Below, piece by piece: positions 32,626 to 42,968 of a stretch of 64,000 nucleotides of DNA. The translations under genes were made by a program, and so were the position numbers. The stretch comes from Pseudopithomyces maydicus (taxonomy: Eukaryota > Ascomycota > Dothideomycetes > Pleosporales > Didymosphaeriaceae): positions 1,612,001 to 1,676,000 of the forward strand of contig JANTUC010000003.1 in NCBI GenBank assembly GCA_026873275.1. Reading direction: 5' to 3'. The notes beneath the pieces are model-generated. The model was not told where the DNA came from. It ran no database searches and saw only the letters and a list, made by a program, of their open reading frames with translations. Numbering within the stretch: position 1 is the stretch's first letter; every line of letters begins with the position of its first letter.

Positions 32626-33719
32626 ATGCCATCGCCAAACTCCCTCGCCATGCTCCACCTTAGACAGTACGAGATCGACAAGGGTGGGGATGCTCAAATT
32701 TTCATAGAAGACCGTGTCTTTCGCGTCTCTTCTTCTATATTGTCTAGCTTGTCTCCAATATTTGCGCAGGCATTTGACCGTCAGACTGGAGAAACGTACA
32801 TGATCAAGCTTTACGAAGATCCAGTAGCATTCTACCCGCTGCTACAGGTATCCCACGGAATCTTCGTCCCCCAAACAAACCTTTCCATGGAGATCATAGC
32901 GAGGCTTGCCGACATTCTACGAAGATACAGAATATCGCCGCAATCCCGTGTTTACGGTTTAGTGCAGACCTGCTTTACCATCCGGACAGTTAAGCCCCAG
33001 GTTGTGAATTTGCTATCGGGTGACCTCTCAAAGCTCCTGTTTGTAGCGAAAGCGTTAGGTCCAAGCGAGCTTCGGAGAGCGCTCCTCAATCTGTTCCTAT
33101 ATGTCGGCAACTACGATGAGGGGATTCGTAATGGAGACCAACGATCTTGCTTAATCCTTGGTAGGAAGTCTCCTCTCCTGCGCGTTTATGCTGATAATCT
33201 ACAGCGTGTATCATGAAGAAAATAACAAGCACTCGCGTTGAAGTGGCGACTCGTTTGGTGAAATATGCCCAGCACATCTCAGTGAACAGCATTTACGGGA
33301 AGGGTGACCTTGAGCTTCTACGGAAGCTTTGGGTCAAGGCAATTTGGATGTTGACAAGCCATCCCAGTCTCGACGAGGTGGTCAGAAGTCTAGAGAAGAT
33401 TGAGATTCCGCAGATCTGGCAATCATGTGTTCAAGTAAAAAAACTTTTAGATATTATCACCACTTCCATGCAAAAATCGGTGCAGTCCATTCAACATTGG
33501 CTGCAAGATTGCACGATCCCTGAATCAAAACAATGGCAACCGAACAGAGCGTTTACCGAGCACGCATGCGATATGGAGGACTTTGGGTCGCTCAGCCATC
33601 CAGAAAGCGTTGGATACTGCAGCATGACGACATCTCCAACTATGACCGAGTTTGAAGACTTCGACCAAGTCAGTCAACCTGGTAGCCCGATAAGATCCTC
33701 CACCTGCAAGACATTCTAG
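32626..33719 (+). CDS. BTB/POZ-domain protein 2, 349 aa
   Basis: The ATG is at 32626 (MPSPNSLAMLHLRQYEID). Exon 1 is 32626-33160, the intron 33161-33204 (GTAGGA donor, GCTGATAAT branch, CTACAG acceptor) and exon 2 33205-33719; the total of 1050 nt is in phase. The BTB fold spans about residues 18-125 (GGDAQIFIEDRVFRVSSSIL, SLSPIFAQAF, then VPQTNLSMEIIARLADILRR). The C-terminal half aligns with BTB protein 1 around HPSLDEVVRSLEKIE. The two genes are diverged local paralogues with a conserved intron position. The likely role is protein interaction or ubiquitin-ligase adaptor; unproven. Confidence 0.75.
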
Positions 33720-34722
33720 ATTATTCAAAATCAATACGCCAATCAGAGCAAATTTGCCGTGAATTTTTACAACTCTTTTTCCGAGGAACAGTTGCCAATG
33801 TGACTGCATGTGCCAACTTTTAGGTGTTACCACAATCACGACTTCCTGTGGCTCATGTGAGAAACCCACAAACGCCCCGCCACCCTCAAAAAGAGGGAGG
33901 TAGGCTTGAGTTAAATAATTTAACTGGAACTTGAGCAAGTTCTGGGTTTACTGGATGCCTGCAATTCCTCTAGTACGTTTTATTAACTATGGTGGGTTGA
34001 TACCGGTAGCAGAGTCAGAAGAGTAATGGCTTAAAAGAGAAAGCTTGATGCTGTGATCGATGGAGACGCAGAATAATGGAGATTGCAAAGACATAATTTG
34101 AAAATCATTCATTGATTAATTAATAATAATTACTAAATTCGTTAAATAGAGATTGTGTGCCAAGCTGAATTTCAGCACTGACAGAGCTAAACTGAGTAAC
34201 TTAAACTTAGGTAAGTTAGTGGAAGGTGACAGAGCCCAGGCTTGGACATGTCTTCCCAGTGGCAACCAGTGGGCGGGGCGCACAGGCGGCCGTGGTCGAT
34301 CCCGCGAAATGCGCCGATACGTATGTTGACCCACTGATAAATCACTGCTAACAATCTTATCCCATCTGAATTTAGTTTTTTTTTTTCATTCTTCAATCAT
34401 TTCACATTAATCAACTTTTCTGCATTCGAACCGTTTTTCACACCTTTTCTGTTCAATTAAGAAAATGATTGTCATTGAACATTAGGAACTATGAATTGTG
34501 TCTAAGGCCACAAGGGTAGCTAGCCCTGACCCTCCTTTGTTATTATGTACGAATATGACGAGAGCCAGCACTAGATCAATGAGGCCTGTAATTGCTGATT
34601 TTGAGGCCTTTCTCTTCCTGATCGGAAGAATGACGCGTAATAATGAGGCATGGTCTAGAAACGAGTATATATTAAACTACAACGCAGGTACTACAGTAGG
34701 ATGTACAACATGACCTAAGAAT
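33720..34722. other. Intergenic with a short GC-rich patch
   Basis: No gene is supported. About 34255-34320 is unusually GC-rich for this neighbourhood, and AT-rich DNA surrounds it. The open frame at 34498-34713 belongs to the upstream region of the next gene. Confidence 0.35.
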
Positions 34723-35881
34723 ATGTCAAAGCTATTGATCATTGTGTATTTATTCTCGCTCAGCCTCGGATTCTGGAGGCTACCATGCTATTCAAAGTAT
34801 GTCTCGTTATCATCCCTTTGGGCGAGTTCTGATAGCATAGCAGCTTGGGTGTCTACAGGATAGACGCAATAGTCTCTCGAAATGAGCCTTCTCAACACTC
34901 ACACACGCTTCATGGCGCCCAAAGTAGGCCTCAAAATTGTATTGCTTCGGTGTCAATCTGAACAGCTCAGAAATTGGTTTCGACTCAACATACGATGATC
35001 TCCGTGCCTCCGAATGTACCTCATGCGCAGTCGCTCAGGACCTCTCTGCCTATTGGACACCTCCACTCATGTTCGCCTACCCGAATAATACTATCGTAGC
35101 TGTACCTCAAATCAGCGGAATGCTCATGTGAGTATTTAGTTGTTGTAGCAGTACAAGCTAACCCCTCAATCGATATTATTTTCTTTTTGGCCAAAACATT
35201 GTTTCGTTTCCCCCAGACTTCCGGATGGTAGCTGGGAACTCTTCGCGACGTAACAGTACTTTGCCACCGCAAGACCCTCCTCAATCTTTGTGGTCTGAGC
35301 AAGACAAGTCACAGCATTTCCTGTCACAGAGAGCTTTAGGTTTTACATGCCTTGATTACAATGGCATCAACGAAGGTGCCCTTCAACGCCATGCCCTGCC
35401 TAGCAAAAGTTTTATTGAAAGCTCTTGTCCAGATGGACTCAGGTTGGAGATTATGTTCCCCTCCTGCTGGGATGGCGTTAACTTGGATTCCATTGATCAT
35501 CGATCTCATGTGGCCTATCCCGATCTTCTTATGGAGGGACAGTGCCCTGAAGGGTTCTTCACCCGCCTACCATCTCTCTACTATGAGACAATTTGGGACA
35601 CAACTCTGTTCAAGGGCGCTGATGGTCAATTTTTGCTCAGCAACGGAGACACAACTGGCCTTGGGTATCACGGTGATTTTCTTAATGGTTGGGAAATTGA
35701 TGTGCTACAGGAAGCCATCGATTCATGCAAGAATCTTTCCGGGCGGGTAGAAGACTGTCCCCCTTTTCGAATCCAAAGTTTGAATGCTTCCTCAAGTTGC
35801 AAGCTTAGTATTCCTGATATACTGAGAGATGATGACTGCGAAGGCCCACGGTACGGTCTGTGCGGCAATATAGTTATGTAG
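34723..35881 (+). pseudogene. DUF1996 secreted protein, one splice acceptor mutated
   Basis: Exons are 34723-34796, 34859-34923, 34971-35127 and 35173-35881; the sum of 1005 nt is exactly in phase (334 aa). It begins MSKLLIIVYLFSLSLGF, a secretion signal, followed by the DUF1996 start FWRLPCYSKIDAIVSRNEP and SQHSHTLHGA. Further family blocks: SECTSCAVAQDLSAYWTPP, FPPDFRMVAGN, IMFPSCWDG, SHVAYP and YHGDFLNGWE. Introns 1 and 2 are canonical. Intron 3 (35128-35172) has a GTGAGT donor and CTAAC branch but ends in CG in place of AG; every AG before it leads to a stop at 35159. A single A-to-C change therefore probably abolishes splicing. DUF1996 proteins are extracellular, often with WSC domains; this one has none. 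Confidence 0.7.
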
Positions 35882-37043
35882 CGCAGAAACGATACTTACA
35901 AGTAACTTTAGTTCTGAGTAAAGCTAAGATATTTTTTTACTCGATCTAGGTACTGAAAGTCGAAGAGGATAAGTAACATGTACTCACGCCCCACAGAGTA
36001 ATTACTGTAACGGAACAAACTAGCGGTACTTTGGCTTTGCAGTAACGGCAACCCGCGTGAGCTTTGATTTTTCCTAGGTCGCCCTAGCGTGTCCTGAAAA
36101 GACAGTTTCTGAATCACCAGAGTAGATTAAAATAAACGCATGAAATACGCTTGCATTTGTGCTTCCCTGCTTACTCTGTAAAGAATTCGCCTTTGAGGCG
36201 ACAGCAAATCCCGTCTAACACAGGCTTCTGCTGTGCTTCTGTTACTGTCGCACTGTATAAAGTGCTTTTGCATAGGTCTACTGGCACTACAAAACTGCTA
36301 AGAAACTAATATCAGCCGCAAGGCTACGAGAGGCTTTCTGTTGGTTCAGGGCTGATCTGCTGATCGGTACTTCCGATAGAAGCGACAGCTGAACTCGACT
36401 AGTGTGCGATAAACTGGGGATCCAGTCGTATACTTACCGTGTGACGTATCTGCGGTACAGTGACTGTTGTCTGCACAGTTGCGCGTCACCACTGGCTATG
36501 TGGTTGTGCCAGCTGCACAAGTGTTTGGATTATCAATAATTCTGACGTGGGATTGGAAGCAGTGATGAAGACACGTCCAGGCGTTTGTTTGGCGTCAAAC
36601 TAGCCAGCATGTACGTTTCTAGAAACGGTCCCAACTGCCGGGATTGGTCTTGTAAGACTAGGCTTAGGTTTTCAGACCGCCCAAGTAAGGATCTAAGTTA
36701 ACGTTAGAACTCTTTAATTTTACAAAGACCTTTTGGTAGACTAGTACAGAGTGGCGGTTAGCCTGGTTGCAACATATGTACCTATGTAAACAATAATGGG
36801 AGACACATGAACAACTGCAACATACAAAAATGACAGAGTTTCTGGGTTCAAGGTGTTACAGTACGGTGAAAGGACGATTTGGAATCTCATTCAATGTAAC
36901 GGTAGGCATTTCTGGACGCTAGTTATCCCGTTCCTGGTCTCCCATAAGATCGTATGATCTCATTGGGTTGCCTTCAAACAAATCCCAGTAAATAAAAACT
37001 ATATATTCCCACTCGTCGGACGTATCCTGTTGGATATGTAAAA
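35882..37043. other. Intergenic between two secreted-protein genes
   Basis: Long AT-rich spacer. No gene, repeat or RNA is recognised; minus frames near 35908-36117 and 36974-37156 are short. Confidence 0.4.
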
Positions 37044-37997
37044 ATGGGTTTGAACATTTTCTCAACTCTGTTTCTCGCTTTTTCCATAAGTGCCCATGTC
37101 TTTATGGGTAATCCCGCTCCCCTGCAATGGAACATCGAAATCGATAAGCTAGTCATGCCGATGAACGGTGATCCAAATCATCCAGAGCCGGGATGGGGAC
37201 AGCAGCCGTTTCCCTGTAAAGGCTATCACAATATCACTACCCACGTACCGCCTCAAACAACATGGAACAAAGGAACCGATGTAACTATCCAGTAGGCTCC
37301 CTCTTCTGATTTGACAGGTCCTTTCTAATCCACTTGGAGACTCTTTGATTCGACAAATACAACCGGTGCCAGTATGCTCAATCCTGGTGCCGCTCATTCA
37401 GGAGGCTCCTGCCAGATATCCTTCTCATACGATAACGGAAAAACCTGGATCGTCATTCAAAGCTGGGAGGGAAACTGTCCCCGCGTTCAGAAGGGTAGCG
37501 AAGGACAGTTGACAAATATTTATGACACGAACCAGGATTACTCGTTTCACATTCCGGAAGATCTTCCACCAGCTGATAGAGTCCTTGTTGCCTGGTAAAG
37601 TACAAGCTTTTCATGTTTTTAGCCGCGACGCTGATGTTGTAGGACATGGATAAACGCCTCTGGGAACCGTGAATTCTACATGTCCTGCTCAGCTGTTAGA
37701 TTACAAGGATTACACCCATGCAAGTTCTCTGTCTTCAATTCGCCTATGCTGATTGCGAATTTGCATGCCAACCCCGCAGATTTGGAATCTCAAGACTGGA
37801 TTTCGGCACGGTGCAATATACCTCATGGGGTCTGGATCCGCTATCCAGACAAGTACAGAGGAATCAACCCCCCAATTGTAGCGCAGTTTCCTTCGAATAG
37901 CAGTCCTGTGGAATTCCTAGACTTTGATGATCCCACTGGATTCTGTGGATCAGATAACAAGGAGCTTGTTCAGGCTCTTGGACACTTCCCCAAGTAA
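37044..37997 (+). CDS. AA11-like lytic polysaccharide monooxygenase, 285 aa
   Basis: Exons are 37044-37291, 37340-37594 and 37643-37997; the total of 858 nt is in phase (introns GTAGGC...TTGGAG and GTAAAG...TTGTAG). The signal peptide MGLNIFSTLFLAFSISA is followed at once by His, the N-terminal half of the copper histidine brace (HVFMGNPAPL). The second brace His is in AAHSGGSCQISF and the axial aromatic in NREFYMSCS. FPCKGY near residue 55 and AWTWINASGNRE are also typical of AA11-like enzymes. It would be secreted and oxidatively cleave chitin or a similar polysaccharide. The Cys pairs are consistent with disulfides. The C-terminal 80 residues have no known module. Confidence 0.8.
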
Positions 37998-38867
37998 CAT
38001 CAATCCCTTCGTTGTAGGACAATCTCTGACATGGAGCACTTTGATGGTTTCGCTTCATGTAATGAATGGAGGGTATTTATCTGGAAAATATGTTCATGCA
38101 CCTGGGTTCAAATTTTCGAATTAAATCAATCATTGTTTTGTTTGTGAGTCTATTCGAGTAACGTAGACACCAAGTCTCAGTGATAACCTTTGAGCGAGCT
38201 GACATGTGTTAAGATCACCCTGATCTATACCAACTCATCTATGAACCTAAGTTAGAACCCTAATAACCACGGCAGTCCTCACGTCACTGCAGGGCCAAAT
38301 CATAAAACAGAACATCAGTAACTTACATTTGATAACGCGAATAAACAACGCCTCGAGGGAGTGTGCGAATAGTCTAGACCTGCCCAAGTCGTAGCTGAAA
38401 ATTAACCGAATTAAATGTTCTGACGAAAGATGAAGGGAAGTAAGCACTTTTCGAGCATGTTTGACTTTAACGGAAGAGAGGCCCGCCGTAGTATTTGTAA
38501 TTGCATCTGACCTGTGGCTCATGACGAAGATATCTGCAGTTCGCCATTGGCTGTATAGTTCTGCAAAACCTGGTGGAGCTTTTCGGGGGAAGGAGAATGT
38601 AAAATTGGCTTTGCGGTCGATCAGATGAGACGGAGGAGAGAAAATCGCTGGCAATGGCCTGGCTATTCAAAGATCAGCATTGCAGTCCAAACAAAGATGA
38701 AAATGGTGATTTATACGCTCAAAAAGCTCGAATATACCCTTCTCGGATAAGCAGATAGCGACAGATGGTTTGTGGCGGTGTTGAAGTGGCAGCAGTTCGA
38801 TCCAAAAGCGGCAACAAGCTCTCTGTGGATGAATTCGGTGTTCAACCGGTGTCAGCCAGTCTTGAGA
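37998..38867. other. Intergenic
   Basis: The minus frame 38247-38654 lacks a supported ATG and coding signature. An ATG at 38765 opens a frame into the minisatellite. Confidence 0.35.
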
Positions 38868-39270
38868 GTTGTCAGCAAGAGAGGACTGCTAGCAAGGGAG
38901 GGTTGCCAGCAAGGGAAGGGTGCCAGCAAGATAGGGTTGCCAGCAAGAGAGGGTTGCCAGCAGGGGAGGGCTGCCAGCAAGAGAGGGTTGCCAGCAGGGG
39001 AGGGCTGCCAGCAAGAGAGGGTTGCCAGCAGGGGAGGGCTGCCAGCAAGAGAGGGTTGCCAGCAAGGGAAGGGTTGCCAGCAAGAGAGGGTTGCCAGCAA
39101 GGGAAGGGTGCCAGCAAGATAGGATTGCCAGCAAGGGAGGGTTGCGAGCAGGGGAGGGCTGCCAGCAAGAGAGGGTTGCTAGCAAGGGAGAGTTACTAGC
39201 AAGAGAGGGTTGCTAGCAAGAGAGGGTTGCCAGCAAGGGAGGGTTGCCAGCAAGGGAGAGTTGCGTTACA
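38868..39270 (+). repeat. 17-bp minisatellite, about 23 copies
   Basis: The unit is GAGAGGGTTGCCAGCAA with variants (GGGAGGGCTGCCAGCAA and others). The middle part alternates two unit types, a 34-bp higher-order repeat, and a three-unit block (AAGGGAAGGGTGCCAGCAAG, then ATAGG) occurs twice. As 17 is not a multiple of three and the unit lacks stops, plus-strand frames and minus-strand frames stay open for 80-145 codons with a 17-residue period. These ORFs are most likely by-products. Confidence 0.9.
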
Positions 39271-39304
39271 GTTCTGATCTTCTAACTGAATTCTTTTTTA
39301 GCAT

Positions 39305-39526
39305 ATGATTATAAAGCCTTTGCGTGACCCCCAGGCGTCTCCTTTGGCACTTCGGTCGCACCCTGAAAGCGAGCATCCGAGATCAGCGCTGGAAACACTT
39401 AAGCTTAAGCGGCAGAGGACACGTACTATGAAGTTCGACAGAGCACTATTCTACTTAGCTGTCCAAGAAAGGGTTGCAGAATTGCTGGAGCATCGCTCAA
39501 AGGGCGGTGTAATCACACAGTTGTGA
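39305..39526 (+). CDS. Small ORF after the minisatellite, possible terminal exon
   Basis: A strong acceptor (CTTTTTTAG, ending 39301) with a CTAACTG branch lies directly before it, so it may be the last exon of a gene whose earlier exon runs into the minisatellite. It reads LKLKRQRTRTMKFDRALFY and ...RVAELLEHRSKGG. No family is recognised. Confidence 0.3.
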   Translation: MIIKPLRDPQASPLALRSHPESEHPRSALETLKLKRQRTRTMKFDRALFYLAVQERVAELLEHRSKGGVITQL

Positions 39527-39650
39527 ACATCTTCTCCCATTGCGTAGCAAAGTGTAAAGTACAAGATGTCGTCAACTAATTCAAAAGATTCAACATTGAT
39601 TCTGGTGTAAAAAAATTCTGACAGATGCAGAATGATAAGTGTGATGTATC

Positions 39651-40073
39651 CTAATTCCTTCCTTGGCATTTCAAAGGCCTTTTGTGGGGCCGAGGAGGCT
39701 CTTCGCATACGCTACTAGTTGGAGACGAGTTATAATAGTCACTATCATCGGATGAATTGGACAGGTATAGGTACTCGTTGTCGGCAGGATCGTATGAGCC
39801 ATCAGAGCTGTCCCAGCCGTCAAGATCTTCAGAATTGTCGATGAAATCACTCTTATCTGTGAGCACATCATCTGAATCGTAACATGAATCAGTTTCACTT
39901 GTTGACGATTCGTCGTCCATGCAGTCTTCGTCCGCTAATTCCATCGAGTTTTCTTCGTCGGAGGGCTCCATCGAGTGATTTTTAGTGTTCTCTACTGTCA
40001 GAGAAATGTCAAAGCTGCCGTTTAATGTTCCGAGTGCTTGCTTCAACTTGTCCGGCATGTTTTTCATATGCAT
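39651..40073 (-). CDS. Acidic Ser/Asp-rich protein, 140 aa
   Basis: ATG at 40073 (MHMKNMPDKLKQALGTL). After a short helical start the protein is dominated by Ser, Asp and Glu (DDESSTSETDSCYDSDD; NSSDDSDYYNSSP) and ends in a basic-proline stretch (PPRPHKRPLKCQGRN). It is predicted to be disordered and rich in casein-kinase-type sites. The function is unknown. Confidence 0.45.
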   Translation of the reverse strand: MHMKNMPDKLKQALGTLNGSFDISLTVENTKNHSMEPSDEENSMELADEDCMDDESSTSETDSCYDSDDVLTDKSDFIDNSEDLDGWDSSDGSYDPADNEYLYLSNSSDDSDYYNSSPTSSVCEEPPRPHKRPLKCQGRN

Positions 40074-40624
40074 TGTATCATCGGGTGGGGATCTAGCTAA
40101 ACTAAGCAGACGTGATGAGCGCTTCGGGGTCGCTTTTACGTGCAATCAACATGCACTCAAGGCTCAAAACTCCTGTTTTCGAAATCCAATCTGAGAAACC
40201 GATTGAGGATTTCCAAGAATAAGAATCAGAAGTCATGGCTTTAGGCTTCTCATTGGATTTGACAGATCGCTACTTGATGCTGCCATCTTACCATCAGCTT
40301 TTTTCCTCGCTAGTGGCTCAAAACACCCGCAGGCAGTAACCTAGGCAGCTCAGACACGCTTTCGGGGTCAAACATTACAGTAGGGCGTTTTTCATTGTTC
40401 CTGCGCCTATTTGTGAAGCCTCGTGGACTGCTACCTGCATGCACTGCCATGCATGCGAGTACTAGTGAGCCTCTACGCCGCTCAGCAGTGGTATAAATTG
40501 TAGATGCCCATTTACTTAAAATTCCAAAGCATTGCTTCTGTTCTTCACATCCATAGCAAACTTATTCATCACTTAGATTTTCACTATCTACACTCTACCA
40601 CCTATTATAACGATTGCAAAAGAG
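40074..40624. other. Intergenic, promoter of the next gene
   Basis: Spacer with GC-rich and AT-rich parts. No gene is seen. Confidence 0.4.
40492..40498 (+). promoter_or_regulatory. TATA-like element
   Basis: TATAAAT about 130 bp upstream of the ATG at 40625. Confidence 0.35.
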
Positions 40625-41440
40625 ATGGCTTCCTCGATCTCAACCTCTCAAGCCAGTGGATTCATGAGTACCAAATCACAAGAGCTAGGAGCTAACGGTG
40701 CCGTGTCCATCGTTATGGAGCAGCCCAACAAGCGACATGCTACACCCACAACACCGTATTGGACCATGGCTCTTCACAACGAAGTTGAAGACAAGCTTGA
40801 GCAGCTTCCAGATCTTGCTATAGTACCACCAACCCCGCATGGAGATTTTGTACACTGCTTGCCACCAGAAAATCCGGTGTATCGCAAGTATTCCGTGTTT
40901 CTTGCTGGTTCCATCGAGATGGGGAAAGCCGTGCAATGGCAACCACGCACGGCTTTGGAATTATGCTCTTATCCCATTACCGTCAACAATCCGCGTCGCG
41001 CCGAGTGGAACACGAATGAAAACTCGATGAGCGAGCAAATCGAGTGGGAGCTCTCTGCCCTTGAACAAGCCGATGTCATCTGCTTTTTCATTGACGAAAC
41101 GACCAAATCTCCCGTTACGCTCTTTGAGTTTGGCAAATATGCAGATAGCGGAAAGGTCGTTATTTGCTGTGGCCGCAGGTATTTTCGTTATCAGAATATC
41201 AAGGGTGTTTGTGAAAAATATAACATTCCTCACGTGGAAACGTTTGCGGAGTTTTCAGGTATGATCGTAACAATGCTAAGAGACAAAGGAATGGAGCTTG
41301 ATCACAACGGTGACTTGGTCGGGGATAATACGCATGTCGCGAAGCCGAAGGCAAAATCGAGATTCGATATGGAACGTCAGATTGCATATTTAGAACGGCA
41401 GGTTGCCGACTTCCAGGCGAAGTATGAAGAGGAGGTATAA
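40625..41440 (+). CDS. Nucleoside 2-deoxyribosyltransferase-like protein, 271 aa
   Basis: Single exon from an ATG at 40625. After about 85 polar residues the Nuc_deoxyri_tr2-type domain runs to about 215: VFLAGSIEMGKAVQWQ, NPRRAEWN, then QIEWELSALEQADVICFFID, SPVTLFEFGKYA and KVVICCG. These match the family's GSI, NPRR, the Glu-containing helix and the SP.TL.E.G motif; the Glu of TLFEFG is the likely catalytic residue. The C-terminal 40 residues form a coiled coil (MERQIAYLERQVADFQAKY). Related enzymes cleave or exchange the N-glycosidic bond of nucleosides; in bacteria similar folds occur in defence loci. The substrate here is unknown. No intron, common for genes acquired from bacteria. Confidence 0.75.
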   Translation: MASSISTSQASGFMSTKSQELGANGAVSIVMEQPNKRHATPTTPYWTMALHNEVEDKLEQLPDLAIVPPTPHGDFVHCLPPENPVYRKYSVFLAGSIEMGKAVQWQPRTALELCSYPITVNNPRRAEWNTNENSMSEQIEWELSALEQADVICFFIDETTKSPVTLFEFGKYADSGKVVICCGRRYFRYQNIKGVCEKYNIPHVETFAEFSGMIVTMLRDKGMELDHNGDLVGDNTHVAKPKAKSRFDMERQIAYLERQVADFQAKYEEEV

Positions 41441-42218
41441 AGAGGTAGCGCGCTGTAGAGATATGCGTACTATATATATCATTCTTTTCTTATTCTCTGT
41501 TGCAGTTCAAAATCGTAGTATACGTTTTCGTGTGGCTTTATAACTATCCCAACGCATGACTCAAAGCAAGATAAATGTATTCATATAGCTCCACAACTTA
41601 ATCAAATCAGAGCTGCACCTCAATCATCTATGCTATATATTTCGATATCGAGACCGCCGTCTACATCGATTTGATGAAGCACGGGTCTCTCGGAATTGCT
41701 GGTGGTGTTTGACGCCCGACTACGATAGGATGGCGATCGAGTGATATTCAAATCGTCTTCGCCCTGATTGAGAAGAAGTGGCCAAGTTGGCTGAGTCTTT
41801 GTCATTGCTTTGGCTCGATTTCTCCTAAGAGAAACCTGGTATTCTTCCCTGCGAGAGCATTCGAGGAAAATGAATAGGCACATCTTCGCTCTAATCGAAT
41901 TCGTCAATTTTGGATTACTCGGTAGGTGAGTTTCAAGTGAGCCCTGCAAGCGATCGTTGTAGCAAATATTCTTTGACTGTGCTGTGTCGCCAAACACAAA
42001 CACTCCATTGTTAGGATCAACTCATATCGTACCCAAAATACTAGCTCGGAAAGCATTTTGAAAATTGTTTTTAGTATCTGATTGGATCTTGGCGCTTGGC
42101 AGTCGCGCTCGATATGCCAAAAAGAGCGCTAACCGAAAGCTGATTACAGATTTCGGGGAAACAAAAATGGCGGGCGTACAAGTGCCAAATTTCACTTCTG
42201 GATTGCTCACGAGTACCT
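41441..42218. other. Spacer with a weak minus-strand ORF
   Basis: The minus frame 42003-41620 is open (ECSRREEYQVSLRRNRAKAM; VDGGLDIEIYSIDD) without an ATG or family. It might join the open frame at 42210-42022 by a very short intron, but that would overlap the next gene. Left as unresolved. Confidence 0.3.
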
Positions 42219-42968
42219 ATGAGTCAACAATTATGCCACTGCTGCAATCACGGTCTGGTTGGTGTTTACAGAATGACACTTCGCAACATCTTCATGAACC
42301 TCAGTCCATTCCGCAGGACATTGATGGGAATGCTTCGACCCCACGATATTGCTAGACTAGCAGCGGCTCTTGGCTGTGATCTGACAAAGGCTGAAAGGAA
42401 CAGGTTTATGGACATCATCGACGATATCTTCCCTGATAGGTCAGAGCTTCGAAAACTGCAGGAATTAGGGTGTCGTATAGATTTTTTCGGTACAGACATG
42501 AGGAAACTGGCCTTGCGCTTGAGCAGCCCGCGGTATTATGAAAGACAATTTGGTTTTGGCTATCTACAGGTTTTTGTCTTGGTGTCTTCACCAGAGCGTT
42601 CTTTGGGGTCTACAATACAGCCAAGATGGGTCCAAATCGATTCATCATATCGTGACATACGAGTCAGCGTATATGACAACACCATGATCGGAATCACAAC
42701 CCCGTGGGTTCCTATGAGATCTGATCTTATGGAGAGGGTTCTGGGGATACATACCGGATTCCTGTACCCTATGCAACAGCAGCTCGTACCTTGCACACGT
42801 TTAGAAGCTGGAGTGCAGAGTTGTTCGTTTTTTCGCAGTCAGCTAAAGCCGAGAACATGGCTAGAGAGCCACCTTGACAACCAAGATTCTCATTTTAAGG
42901 GACCCCGTAACAGCTCGATTGTTGCGCCCTGCCAGTCACATTCATATGTTCTGCTTCAGGTCATCTGA
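42219..42968 (+). CDS. LRPxDIA family member 2, 249 aa (or 231 aa)
   Basis: Single exon. The ATG at 42219 gives MSQQLCHCCNHGLVG; homology with member 1 starts at the internal ATG at 42273 (MTLRNIFMNLSPFRRTL), which may be the real start. Shared blocks: MLRPHDIARLAAALGCDLTK, AERNRFMDIIDDIFPDR, GTDMRKLALRL, QPRWVQI, YDNTMIG and TPWVPMRSDLME. By eye it is a little over half identical to member 1 over the first 170 residues. The C-terminus diverges. Intact, function unknown. Confidence 0.65.
   Translation: MSQQLCHCCNHGLVGVYRMTLRNIFMNLSPFRRTLMGMLRPHDIARLAAALGCDLTKAERNRFMDIIDDIFPDRSELRKLQELGCRIDFFGTDMRKLALRLSSPRYYERQFGFGYLQVFVLVSSPERSLGSTIQPRWVQIDSSYRDIRVSVYDNTMIGITTPWVPMRSDLMERVLGIHTGFLYPMQQQLVPCTRLEAGVQSCSFFRSQLKPRTWLESHLDNQDSHFKGPRNSSIVAPCQSHSYVLLQVI

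Noticed and set aside
38765..39216. Long repeat-protein ORFs (GCQQGRAASKRGLPAR type) on both strands
   Set aside because: They follow from a 17-bp unit without stops in any frame; frames end at unit variants and no single frame spans the array.
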